From contig JACYMD010000093.1 of assembly GCA_015272215.1 (NCBI GenBank), positions 310,001 through 374,000 of the forward strand: a stretch of DNA of 64,000 nt, given 5' to 3'. Source of the stretch: Rivularia sp. T60_A2020_040. Its GTDB lineage: Bacteria > Cyanobacteriota > Cyanobacteriia > Cyanobacteriales > Nostocaceae. The notes beneath the pieces were generated by a model. The model was not told the origin of the DNA, did not search any database, and saw only the letters and a program-made list of their open reading frames with translations. Positions 35,107 to 43,944 of the stretch are shown here, piece after piece; within the stretch, counting starts at the first letter, position 1; each line of letters starts with the position of its first letter. A program made the translations under genes and the position numbers.

Positions 35107-35168
35107 AAAGTTAAACTCCTCACACTCTTATAAAAGCCGTGATACTTTGTGTTTCGCGGTTTTTTATT
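35107..35168 (+). ncRNA. yfr1: Yfr1 small regulatory RNA
   Basis: Carries the exact cyanobacterial Yfr1 core ACTCCTCACAC at 35115-35125. The core is followed by a terminator hairpin with 11-bp arms including two G-U pairs (35132-35142 with 35154-35164) and a run of six T. A perfect -10 box TATAAT lies at 35095-35100 and gives a start near 35107 and a transcript of about 62 nt, the known size. Yfr1 binds mRNAs of porin-like and other proteins through this core. The usual neighbourhood near guaB/trxA is not present here. A 71-codon ORF across this region is not considered real. Confidence 0.85.
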
Positions 35169-35192
35169 TTGTTTTTTATTTTGTTAAAGCAA

Positions 35193-35651
35193 TTATATCC
35201 GTTCCCAAACCAATTCAAATTTGGGTGTATCATCGCTTTTACTTGGTGGGGTTGTTAAGGTAATTCGATTTTCATTTAATCTAAAAGTCCTAGTTAAACT
35301 CTTGCCTACACGATTGGGAATTGATGCGATTTCGACATGATGAATAACAGTATTCCCATCAAGGGTATAACTTCCAGCATAGGAATTGAAAGTAGAAAAG
35401 GCTTGCGATAGCTCTGCAATTGGAACAGAATGTATAGCAGCGGTCAGTGGTGATGCTGAATTACCACTTAATAATGGACGCTCGCTTTTTGAGAATATCA
35501 CCATGATTTTACCTTCTGGAGTATAGGTGATGTAACCAATTGGATTAATTCCAAATGCTTCCTTATCAATCTTTCCGTCGGGAAATATAGCCGTGATTGA
35601 GATTAGTTTCCAAGTTCCAAGTAGTGGGTTATTTTGAGAAAAGCTGGACAT
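35193..35651 (-). CDS. Lipocalin-like domain protein
   Basis: 152 aa, beta-rich, no signal peptide. Starts with the LLGTWKLIS pattern and continues GYITYTPEGKIMVIF, YAGSYTLDGNTVIHHVE and FRLNENRITLTTPP, the strand order of the lipocalin-like (lipocalin_5) family. Ligand unknown. ATG start. Its 3' end lies 25 bp from the end of Yfr1, and the two are convergent. Confidence 0.85.
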   Translation of the reverse strand: MSSFSQNNPLLGTWKLISITAIFPDGKIDKEAFGINPIGYITYTPEGKIMVIFSKSERPLLSGNSASPLTAAIHSVPIAELSQAFSTFNSYAGSYTLDGNTVIHHVEIASIPNRVGKSLTRTFRLNENRITLTTPPSKSDDTPKFELVWERI

Positions 35652-35786
35652 TAATTAACTTTAGTCATAAAAGTCTAATAATTTACATTTATTTTACTGT
35701 ATGCGAAAAAAAACGAAAAAAGTATTTTGTTGCAATACCACCGTTACGCTAAAGTAATTTGTGAAGTGTGCATCGAAGGAAAAGCC

Positions 35787-36785
35787 ATGAAAGCAGTGTT
35801 AATGACAGCACCAGGGAAGCCGGAAGTTTTGCAATTACGGGAAATGCCCAACCCGCTTCCTCCTCAAAATACAGAACTTTTGATCCGTTTAAAAGCTGCT
35901 GGTGTTAATCCCATTGATACAAAACTTCGCGATCGCGGTACTTTCTATCCTGATAAAATGCCTGCAATTCTGGGATGTGATGGTGCGGGTATAGTGGAAG
36001 CGGTAGGAAATACAGTTAAGCGTTTTCGCGTAGGTGATGAAGTATATTTTTGTAATGGTGGAATTGGAGGACATCAAGGTAATTACGCAGAATTCACAAC
36101 TGTAGATGAGCGGTTTGTAGCTCGCAAACCCCAATCAGTATCTTTTGTGGAAGCTGCTGCTGCACCTTTGGTGTTGATTACTGCCTGGGAGGCTTTATAC
36201 GAACGGGGACGTTTGCAACCAGGGGAAAAGGTATTAATTCATGCTGGTGCTGGTGGTGTGGGACACGTAGCAATTCAACTCGCAAAGCTCAAGGGTGCTG
36301 ATGTTTGCACTACGGTAAGTTGTCAGGAAAAGATGGATTTTGTCAAGCATCTGGGGGTGGATTATACAATTAATTACAAAGAAACTGATTTTGTGAAAGC
36401 GGCTTTAAATTGGACAAACGGTGAAGGTGTAGATTTAGCTTTTGATACTGTTGGTGGAGAGACATTTGAGAAAACCTTTCCAGCGATACGGATTTACGGC
36501 GATATCGTGACGATTTTACAACCAAGCCCTGAAACTAATTGGAAAGTAGCGAGACAGCGTAATAGTCGGATTAGTTTAGAATTGATGTTAACGCCGATGT
36601 TGCAAGGAATGGTGGAAGCACAAGTACATCACGGTGAGATTTTAGCAGAATGTGCAAATTGGATGGATGCGGGTAAGTTGAAAGTTTGTGTGAATCGAAC
36701 TTTTGGTTTAGAGGAAGTTGGTAAAGCTCATGAGTTATTGGAAGCGGGTTCGATGGTGGGGAAATTGGTAATTGTTAATGGGTAA
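35787..36785 (+). CDS. Zinc-type/quinone oxidoreductase family dehydrogenase
   Basis: 332 aa MDR-superfamily NAD(P)H-dependent reductase. GroES-like domain at the N-terminus (LKAAGVNPIDTKLRDRG, about 42-58), and a Rossmann domain with LIHAGAGGVGHVAIQLAK (about 150-167). The cysteines of zinc-binding alcohol dehydrogenases are missing, so it is likely a quinone or enone reductase. The frame is open to 35727, but ATG 35787 (MKAVLMTAPG) has GAAGGA 6 bp upstream and fits the family. Confidence 0.9.
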   Translation: MKAVLMTAPGKPEVLQLREMPNPLPPQNTELLIRLKAAGVNPIDTKLRDRGTFYPDKMPAILGCDGAGIVEAVGNTVKRFRVGDEVYFCNGGIGGHQGNYAEFTTVDERFVARKPQSVSFVEAAAAPLVLITAWEALYERGRLQPGEKVLIHAGAGGVGHVAIQLAKLKGADVCTTVSCQEKMDFVKHLGVDYTINYKETDFVKAALNWTNGEGVDLAFDTVGGETFEKTFPAIRIYGDIVTILQPSPETNWKVARQRNSRISLELMLTPMLQGMVEAQVHHGEILAECANWMDAGKLKVCVNRTFGLEEVGKAHELLEAGSMVGKLVIVNG

Positions 36786-36830
36786 TTGGTAATTGTTAAT
36801 TGGTAATTGGTAATTGGTAATTGGTAATTA
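36778..36830. repeat. Heptameric STRR, (GGTAATT)n
   Basis: About seven GGTAATT/TGTTAAT copies overlapping the stop region of the reductase gene. Confidence 0.92.
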
Positions 36831-36898
36831 ACTGATAACCAAAAACTCCAAAAAATCAACTATAATAAATATTCAAGATTCAAGCAAAGGAGTAAAGC

Positions 36899-37492
36899 TT
36901 GAAACTGATTTTAGTTGCACCAAATTCATTATTAACAGCAGCTTTTCAACAACATTTCAATTATCTACCTGATGTGGAAGTTGTTAATAACTACTTTGAA
37001 TGGTTGCCTAATTTCGATTGTTTGGTTAGTCCTGCTAATTGTTTTGGGATAATGGATGGTGGTATGGATGCTGCTATTATTAAATTTTTCGGTAATTCGT
37101 TAATGGAAAAGGTACAGCAGCGCATCCTCTCAGATTATTTAGGGGAACAACCTGTAGGAACATCGATGATTGTGGAAACGGGTAATCTCAAGCATCCGTT
37201 TCTTGCACATACACCTACAATGCGAGTTCCCATGTCTATTGCGGGAACGGATATTCCTTATGTAGCGATGTGGGCTATGCTATTAGCGGTGCGTCGTCAT
37301 AACCAATTATCTAAACATCAAATTAACACTGTTGCTTGCCCCGGTTTGGGTACGGGAATCGGTAAAGTTCTTTATCATGAAGCAGCAAGACAAATGGCTT
37401 TAGCTTACGATAATTTTCTTCATCCACCGAAACATCTTAATTGTTTTGTTGCAGCTTCTAGACAACTTTTGATTTGGGAAGGGAATTCCTAA
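36899..37492 (+). CDS. Macro domain protein
   Basis: 197 aa. ADP-ribose-binding macro domain: LVSPANCFGIMDGGMDAAI (about 41-59) and ACPGLGTGIGKV (about 147-158). Such domains bind or hydrolyse ADP-ribose derivatives; the position of N and the GGMD motif fits the stand-alone phosphatase-like type. The start is TTG at 36899, supported by AAAGGAG 6 bp upstream; there is no in-frame ATG near. It precedes a pentapeptide-repeat gene after 113 bp. Confidence 0.88.
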   Translation: MKLILVAPNSLLTAAFQQHFNYLPDVEVVNNYFEWLPNFDCLVSPANCFGIMDGGMDAAIIKFFGNSLMEKVQQRILSDYLGEQPVGTSMIVETGNLKHPFLAHTPTMRVPMSIAGTDIPYVAMWAMLLAVRRHNQLSKHQINTVACPGLGTGIGKVLYHEAARQMALAYDNFLHPPKHLNCFVAASRQLLIWEGNS

Positions 37493-37514
37493 AAACTAAT
37501 TTAAGTGGGGTAAT

Positions 37515-37546
37515 AAGTCAGGTTTTTAAGTTAAAAAATCCGACTT
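37515..37546. terminator. Short palindrome, terminator-like
   Basis: Arms AAGTCAGGTTTTT and AAAAAATCCGACTT around AAGTT, 22 bp after the macro-domain gene; short form of the family seen at 6966 and 24558. Confidence 0.65.
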
Positions 37547-37605
37547 CTGTGGTTGTGGTTTAACTCAGGTTATATTAATACGGTAACTCATTATCCAAAT
37601 TTTTA

Positions 37606-39792
37606 ATGTCTAATGTCCAATATTGTATCTCTAAATTTATTTCTATCTGCACAGTATGTTTATTATTATCTATTCAACCAGTTTGGGCAGTAGAATCTCA
37701 ACCCCAACGCACTGTTTTAACTTTGGAATTACTGCAAGAAAAAATTAATTCTCCTATTGTAAATCAAGGCAGTTTTACGGTAGATTTACGAGAAATGGAA
37801 ATAGATTTACAACCGCAAAATAAAGAGTTACACGATAATTTTTATAAGTTGTTGCAAGATGTTTTACAAAAAAGTGGTACAAAACCTATAGGATTAGATT
37901 TAACTAATTCAATAATTGAAGGCGATTTTATTGGTAGCGATTTGGGTTTAAGAACTCCTTTATATGCTCAAGCTATTGCCCCAATTTTTACGGAAACTGA
38001 ACAAAATCAATTGGAACTTTTGCGCGAGGTTTGTTTACAATCACTAGCTTATTCTGTTCCCAACTCTAAGGATTGTCGTTCACTTTTAGGAAAGGATTCG
38101 ACGACTTCAGCACAAATTTCGGTGTTTCGCGGTTCGTTGATTTTTAACGAAACTGTGTTTAAAGGTAAGGTGGAGTTTAACAATACGTTTTTTCTGCAAC
38201 CTGTGGAAGGTTCAGGAGCTATTTTTTATCAACCTACAAATTTTAAGCAATCAAGATTTGCTCGTAGAGTCAATTTTATAAATGCCAATTTCTGTAGTGA
38301 AGTTGATTTTCAGGGAAGTATTTTTTTTCTGAAAGCTAATTTTAAGAAAGCTGATTTTGATAAAAATGCTGATTTTCAAAATACAACTTTTGAAGATTCT
38401 GCTAATTTTAGTAACGCTAATTTTCAACAGTTAGCTAACTTTAGTCGCGCTCGTTGGGAGGGTAAAACCAACTTTTCTCAAGCAGTTTTTCTGGAAGAAA
38501 CTCAATTTACCAAAGCAAATTTTCAAGGGTTTTTATTTCTTCAAGAAACTAGGTTTTTAAAATCTGTTATCTTTCGAGAAACACAATTTAATTTACCTGT
38601 AAATCTGCGCGGTGCGAGTATTTTTAATCAAGCTGATTTTAGCGACGCGGTTTTTGCTCAAGGTGCTTATCTCAATGTACCAAGTTTGATTTTTAATGCT
38701 GATAAAGCCAAAATTTTAGGTAATCCCGGTGAAATTGGTGTGATGTTGCGGATACCTCAATTATCGGGAAATCAAAATGTATTGCGTAATTTAATCCAAA
38801 ATTTTCGCCAATTGCAGCAAATTGCTGATGCTAATAAGTTGGAGTATAGCAAACAGCGTCTACATTTACAGTCTTTAACTCGCCGTTTGGTTGATGCAAA
38901 TATTAATGATGCTCCCCAACAACGTTTAATAAATTTAGGATTTTCCCCAACTCAAGTAAAAGCTATTATCAAACGTCGTCAAACCCAACCGTTTCAAATT
39001 AAAAGCGAATTACTCACATTAGCTGATATTGACGAAGAAACATTTACACAACTTGCTTCCCGGTTTGTAGTTGCTGAAACTCTTACCCCAATTAAATGGT
39101 TACTGCAAATATGGAAATGGTTGGTGTTAAGTTTACTACTATTACTTTCGGGATACGGTACGAATTTTTACTTAGTCTTTGGTGTAGGAATAATTGCGAT
39201 CGCGTTTTTTAGTTTATTATTTTGGTTAGTCGATCGATTCCGACGCTTACATCCAAATAAAATCATTCCTACGGCTTACGAAACTAATTGGATGTTAGGA
39301 AGTTTTAGTATTAGTATGCTATTTGGTTTAATCGCTATTTTTCGCAATACACCGCAACCGTGGTTAGCTTTGCTTTGTATGGGGATTATTATTCTCCCTT
39401 TACCGACGTTTCTCTTATTCCAACTTTACCAAAAAGGTCGCTATCACGATTTAATGGAAACATCATACTTTACAGAGGATGGTACTTTCCGACAATTACG
39501 GTTGTTAATTGGACGTTTACCTGTGATACCGAGGTATCCATTATTTCGCGAACGTTATTTACCTTTATTGTGGAATCGTCGCTGGAATTGGCTAAATTAT
39601 TACGATTTTAGTTTAAATAACCTTTTAAAATTAGGCTTCAACGACGTTCGTTTACGAGATGAACATCTCCCCGGAATTATCAGTACTTTGGCTTGGTATC
39701 AGTGGGGCTTGGGTATACTTTATATCACTTTGGTGTTATGGACGCTTTCACGCACCATTCCCGGATTGAATTTATTGATTTATTTGAAATAG
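37606..39792 (+). CDS. Pentapeptide-repeat membrane protein with HhH-like segment
   Basis: 728 aa. Signal peptide (about 1-28, PVWAVE). A long block with pentapeptide repeats of the ANF/ADF type (about 195-350, e.g. SANFSNANFQQLANFS and KADFDKNADFQ) folds as a right-handed quadrilateral beta-helix. A helix-hairpin-helix-like stretch follows (about 440-490, INLGFSPTQVKAIIKRRQ), then three to four membrane helices (about 505-530, 555-575, 598-620, and the last 25 residues). An exported beta-helix on a membrane base suggests an envelope scaffold. The function is unknown. Confidence 0.82.
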   Translation: MSNVQYCISKFISICTVCLLLSIQPVWAVESQPQRTVLTLELLQEKINSPIVNQGSFTVDLREMEIDLQPQNKELHDNFYKLLQDVLQKSGTKPIGLDLTNSIIEGDFIGSDLGLRTPLYAQAIAPIFTETEQNQLELLREVCLQSLAYSVPNSKDCRSLLGKDSTTSAQISVFRGSLIFNETVFKGKVEFNNTFFLQPVEGSGAIFYQPTNFKQSRFARRVNFINANFCSEVDFQGSIFFLKANFKKADFDKNADFQNTTFEDSANFSNANFQQLANFSRARWEGKTNFSQAVFLEETQFTKANFQGFLFLQETRFLKSVIFRETQFNLPVNLRGASIFNQADFSDAVFAQGAYLNVPSLIFNADKAKILGNPGEIGVMLRIPQLSGNQNVLRNLIQNFRQLQQIADANKLEYSKQRLHLQSLTRRLVDANINDAPQQRLINLGFSPTQVKAIIKRRQTQPFQIKSELLTLADIDEETFTQLASRFVVAETLTPIKWLLQIWKWLVLSLLLLLSGYGTNFYLVFGVGIIAIAFFSLLFWLVDRFRRLHPNKIIPTAYETNWMLGSFSISMLFGLIAIFRNTPQPWLALLCMGIIILPLPTFLLFQLYQKGRYHDLMETSYFTEDGTFRQLRLLIGRLPVIPRYPLFRERYLPLLWNRRWNWLNYYDFSLNNLLKLGFNDVRLRDEHLPGIISTLAWYQWGLGILYITLVLWTLSRTIPGLNLLIYLK

Positions 39793-39870
39793 GGAATTGG
39801 TAATGGGTAATGGGTAATGGGTAATGGGTAATTGGTAACTCTTAACTGTCAACTGTCAACTGTCAACTAA
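39792..39870. repeat. STRR arrays, (GGTAATG)n and (AACTGTC)n
   Basis: Heptamers fill the 79-bp gap between the convergent pentapeptide-repeat gene and the tyrosine autokinase gene. Confidence 0.92.
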
Positions 39871-39871
39871 C

Positions 39872-42067
39872 TCATAGCTTGACAGCTTCGACGGTAGTCA
39901 CTTTTTCTTCAGGATATTCTTCTTTATAATAGTAATTCATATGACGTTCGTTTTTCTGGACAACTCCGTTAACTACCTGCCCTAAAACATTTTGACCAGA
40001 TTTTTCGAGCATTTCACAAGCAAAGGCTGCATTGACAGAATCAACAACTCCCGGACGTACTACTAATAACACACCGTCAGCCATTTGACCTAAAGTTGCT
40101 GCATCTGCAGCAAGATTTAATGAAGGTGCATCGATAATTACGTAATCATAGTATGACCTAAAACTATCAATTAATGAAGCCATGCGCTTGGAGTCAAGTA
40201 AGGATGCTGGAGAAGGTGGTACTGCACCACAAGTCAGCACGTCTAAATTATCCATTCCTTTTTTAATGGCTCTCATTACCTCAATTTGTCCGACTATGAC
40301 GTTGCTCAAGCCTTCAGAATTGGGCAATTCCCAAATATGATGTTGGGATGGACGATGTAAATCTCCATCTATCAGCAATACTCTACGCTCCATCTGCGCC
40401 ATCGAAGTCGCTAAGTTGGCGGCTACCGTAGATTTACCTTCTTGAGGTACGGAACTGGTAACAACCATCACTTTCAATTCTTTGTCCGCACTCATGAATT
40501 TTAAGTTGGCTCTGAGCATCCGGAAGGCTTCGCTGATGGGGGAGCGGGGAGCATCCCGCACCATTAAGGTAGGATATGCAACTTCTACTTCCTGCTTGCT
40601 GAGAATAGATTTTTTCGGCTTGCTAAAGTCGGGAATGACTCCTAATAAAGTTAATCCTGTTAATTCTTTGGCTTCTTCTATAGTCTTAATCGATTTATCT
40701 TGAGATTCCAAAAGATACATCGTTGCTAAGGAAACTAACATTCCTAATAAGCTGGCTGATAGATAATTAAGTAATGGAGAAGAAATTGGTTCTTGAGGAA
40801 CTAAAGCTTCAGAAACTTCACTAGCGTTACCAATATTTTGATTTTCTGCAATGCGGGCTTCTTGTAATTTTTTCAATAAGAGCGAATACGTTGATTGTGC
40901 GGCTTCTATTTTGCGTTCCAACTGACGCTGTTGTTGTTCTAGTTTTGGCAGATTTTCTAATCTTTGTTTGTAAGATGTTTGTAATTCCGATAAAACTGCA
41001 ATTTGACTGTTTAATCCCAATGAAGTAGATTCTAAATTGACCAATTCTGCTGCTAATTGTTGTTTTAAATCTCCTACTTGTAATCTTCCATCTATTCCAT
41101 CTAATTGTTGTCCATTGGTTCCTAAAGTTTGACGAATTCTATTTTGTAATAAACTTTTTAAGGCATTATATTTACTTTCTAAAGCAATAATTTCTGGATG
41201 AGTATCTGTCAAAACTGTACGTCTTGATGCCAATTGCGACTCTACTTGCTGCACTTCCCTAAGAATATCTTGCACTCCACCAGCCTGATTCAAAGAAGTA
41301 ATATCCAGTGCTTGTTGGGAGTTTACATTTAGCTGTTGGCGAATTTGTTGACTGCGAGCGCTAATATCGGCTAATTTCGTCTTGATATCACCTATTTGAC
41401 TTTGTAAGTTTCTGAGTGATTCTATTGATTTACTTGCTTCTTCTTGTAAGGCAAATACGTTATTTTTTTCTCGAAAATTTGCCAGTTCGGCTTCTGCTTT
41501 ACTTACAATTGCTTCGGCTTTAGGAAGCTGCTGTTGGATAAATTCTCTTGCTGCTCTAGCGGCTTTTCGACGCGAAGATACGTTATGTTCTAAATAAGCT
41601 GATATTAAAGTATTCACCACTTTTGCAGCTTTTTCAGGTTCGGAATCTTTATAACTAACTTGTAAAACATCTGTCTTTTTGATGTCGTTTACAGTTAAAT
41701 TCTTGAGAAATTCTTCATATTTTAAAAGGTTTCCATCGTTATCTTGAAGTTTGAGTCGTTTGATAGTTTTCTGCACAACTGGAACTGAACGAATTATTTC
41801 AGCTTCTGTCTGCAATGGACTTGATGTGGTATCTTGTCCTACAGACTCTAATTTACTAATTTCAGCTCCTAATCCTGTTAAGGAAGAAGTCACATCTGTT
41901 CTTTGAAATAGTAATTTTCCTTCTGCAATATAAGTAGGCTTTTTTAAAGAGGAAGATAATAACGAAAGCAGAAAAACCGGAAAAAATATTGCTAACCCTG
42001 GTACCCAGCGACGTTTCAGGACTTGCCAATACTTTTCGAGCGATAAACTAGATTCTTGAGATTCCAT
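39872..42067 (-). CDS. Polysaccharide co-polymerase / tyrosine autokinase (Wzc type)
   Basis: 731 aa. The N-terminal Wzz domain with a first membrane helix (about 22-42) and a second (about 433-453) bracket a long periplasmic coiled coil. The cytoplasmic BY-kinase domain has Walker A SSVPQEGKSTVAANLA (about 535-550), A' VLLIDGDLHRPSQH and Walker B YVIIDAP, and ends with a tyrosine cluster (HMNYYYKEEYPEE). Controls chain length and export of polysaccharide in Wzx/Wzy systems. Last gene of the 14-gene locus on this strand. Confidence 0.94.
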   Translation of the reverse strand: MESQESSLSLEKYWQVLKRRWVPGLAIFFPVFLLSLLSSSLKKPTYIAEGKLLFQRTDVTSSLTGLGAEISKLESVGQDTTSSPLQTEAEIIRSVPVVQKTIKRLKLQDNDGNLLKYEEFLKNLTVNDIKKTDVLQVSYKDSEPEKAAKVVNTLISAYLEHNVSSRRKAARAAREFIQQQLPKAEAIVSKAEAELANFREKNNVFALQEEASKSIESLRNLQSQIGDIKTKLADISARSQQIRQQLNVNSQQALDITSLNQAGGVQDILREVQQVESQLASRRTVLTDTHPEIIALESKYNALKSLLQNRIRQTLGTNGQQLDGIDGRLQVGDLKQQLAAELVNLESTSLGLNSQIAVLSELQTSYKQRLENLPKLEQQQRQLERKIEAAQSTYSLLLKKLQEARIAENQNIGNASEVSEALVPQEPISSPLLNYLSASLLGMLVSLATMYLLESQDKSIKTIEEAKELTGLTLLGVIPDFSKPKKSILSKQEVEVAYPTLMVRDAPRSPISEAFRMLRANLKFMSADKELKVMVVTSSVPQEGKSTVAANLATSMAQMERRVLLIDGDLHRPSQHHIWELPNSEGLSNVIVGQIEVMRAIKKGMDNLDVLTCGAVPPSPASLLDSKRMASLIDSFRSYYDYVIIDAPSLNLAADAATLGQMADGVLLVVRPGVVDSVNAAFACEMLEKSGQNVLGQVVNGVVQKNERHMNYYYKEEYPEEKVTTVEAVKL

Positions 42068-42494
42068 AAATATATTTTTAATTTTTAGTTTTTAATTTTT
42101 ACTAATTTATTAGCTAGTAGTGCTTTTCATTAGTTTTAATGGGTTAATTAATATAACCTTACTAGTAGTCAGATTTTACCAGAGACGTTATATATAACGT
42201 CTCTACATTACGTCGGTAGACAAACAAAACCCATCAAAATTAATGTGGTGGACTACTAGTGTTCTATCCCATTAGTTTTGATACGTTGGGTATTAGTCCT
42301 ATTCATAGGACTTTTGCTATTAGACGGGGGTTTATAACCTCCGACGGGTTGCGGTTAAAACCAGTCATATTTAATGGGACAAAGCACTAGGATGCATCTG
42401 AGATGTTTTTCTCAAAATTTCAAAAAAGTATTATTCTTTGATTATAAAAATATAATATATGATAAGGGTGATATATGGGGAAGTATTGGTAAAA
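42068..42494. other. Gene-free spacer with perfect 24-bp palindrome
   Basis: 427 bp between the DegT aminotransferase and Wzc genes. At 42181-42204 is a perfect palindrome with arms AGAGACGTTATA/TATAACGTCTCT. It belongs to the AGACGT hairpin family. No ORF is supported; a promoter for wzc is likely here. Confidence 0.7.
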
Positions 42495-43664
42495 TTATTT
42501 TTGTACCATCAATAAGTTACTCTGAGATTTTTTATTACCTTCATATACTCCCTTAATACCTTGAATAACTCGCTCTAAGTCTTCATCTGTCAGGTTAGAG
42601 CCAGAAGGTAAACACAGACCCCTTGCAAATAAATTTTCTGCTACCGTACCACCAATACTTTCACATTCCGCAAACACTGGCTGTAGATGCAGTGGTTTCC
42701 ATACAGGACGAGATTCTATTTGCAATTCCTGAAGTGCAAGACGCAGTTGTTCTCTACCGACACCAAATAAATCGGGGTTTATCGTCAAACAAGTAAGCCA
42801 ACGAGTCGCATTTCCATAATCTGCTTCCGGCATAAATTCGATTCCGGGAAGATTACTCAAAGCTTGATGGTAAATTTCAAAATTCCGTCTTCTCGCAGCG
42901 ACTCTTTCTGATAATACACGCAATTGACCGCGACCAATCCCGGCTAAAACGTTGCTGAGTCGATAGTTGTAACCAATTTGAGAATGTTGGTAATGAGGTG
43001 CTAAATCGCGGGCTTGGGTAGCCAAAAACTTCGCTTTCGCGACTATTTCTGAGTCGTCACAAACTAACATTCCCCCACCAGAGGTGGTAATAATCTTGTT
43101 CCCGTTAAATGAATAAATGCCAATTTTACCAAAGGTTCCTGGGGTTCTACCTTTATATGTTGCTCCTAAAGCTTCCGCTGCATCTTCGATTAATCCTACT
43201 TCATAGCGATCGCAAATTTCTTTAATTGGATCAATATCTGCGCTTTGTCCGTATAGATGTACCAACAGTATGGCTTTGGGTAATTTGCCGATACTGGCAC
43301 GTTTTTCTAAGGCTGTTTTCAACAAGTCGGGGTTCATATTCCAGGAAGTGCTATCGCTATCAATAAAAACTGGTTTTGCACCCAAATACCGAATCGGATT
43401 AGCACTAGCGGCAAAAGTCAAGGTGGAGCAAAATACTTCGTCTCCTGCTTGTACACCCATGAGTATCAGCGCTAAATGAATCGCTGAGGTCCCCGAACTT
43501 ACCGCAGCTGCGTAAGTAGCACCCGTTACATCACAAAATTCTTGCTCGAAAGCTTCTATATGAGGTCCCACCGGAGCAATCCAATTAGTCTCAAAAGCTT
43601 CTTTTATAAATACTAACTCTTCATTCCCCATATGTGGAGTTGACAGCAAAATCGGTTTAGACAT
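42495..43664 (-). CDS. DegT/DnrJ/EryC1/StrS PLP aminotransferase (PglE/EpsN-like)
   Basis: 389 aa. Transfers an amino group onto a 4-keto (or 3-keto) NDP-sugar. Sequence starts SKPILLSTPHMGNEELVF and has WIAPVGPHIEAFE, the PLP-binding lysine in SFNGNKIITTSGGGM (about 180-194), IEDAAEALGATYKG and GYNYRLSNVLAGIG. These patterns are those of PglE/EpsN, which make the 4-amino sugar of bacillosamine. The start is uncertain between ATG 43670 and ATG 43664; the latter fits the family. Confidence 0.92.
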   Translation of the reverse strand: MSKPILLSTPHMGNEELVFIKEAFETNWIAPVGPHIEAFEQEFCDVTGATYAAAVSSGTSAIHLALILMGVQAGDEVFCSTLTFAASANPIRYLGAKPVFIDSDSTSWNMNPDLLKTALEKRASIGKLPKAILLVHLYGQSADIDPIKEICDRYEVGLIEDAAEALGATYKGRTPGTFGKIGIYSFNGNKIITTSGGGMLVCDDSEIVAKAKFLATQARDLAPHYQHSQIGYNYRLSNVLAGIGRGQLRVLSERVAARRRNFEIYHQALSNLPGIEFMPEADYGNATRWLTCLTINPDLFGVGREQLRLALQELQIESRPVWKPLHLQPVFAECESIGGTVAENLFARGLCLPSGSNLTDEDLERVIQGIKGVYEGNKKSQSNLLMVQK

Positions 43665-43944
43665 AAACATCAATAAGCAATAAAATAATTTAATTTTGTA
43701 AGTAATTCAGATTATCTAATAACTGTGTTCTCAGATTCACAAAGTTGCTTGAACAGAAGGTAATAAACCTAGGTAAATTAGTTGGAATGACTATATTTTA
43801 AAGTAAAAGTCATTCCTGTATTCATAAAGATTTTGTATTCATTTGTGTAATTTTAAACTCAAGGGATACAAGCCCCTCAATTTATTCATGGTAATTTATT
43901 TTTACTTTGACCTTTGATCTTTAACCTTTAACCTGATTTGTAGG

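Noticed and set aside
35048..35263. 71-codon ORF on the + strand
   Set aside because: It crosses the Yfr1 promoter, core and terminator and runs into the lipocalin-like gene; composition is that of AT-rich noncoding DNA.
42374..42556. 60-codon ORF on the + strand
   Set aside because: Lies mostly in a spacer and overlaps the 3' end of the aminotransferase gene; no ribosome site or conserved look.
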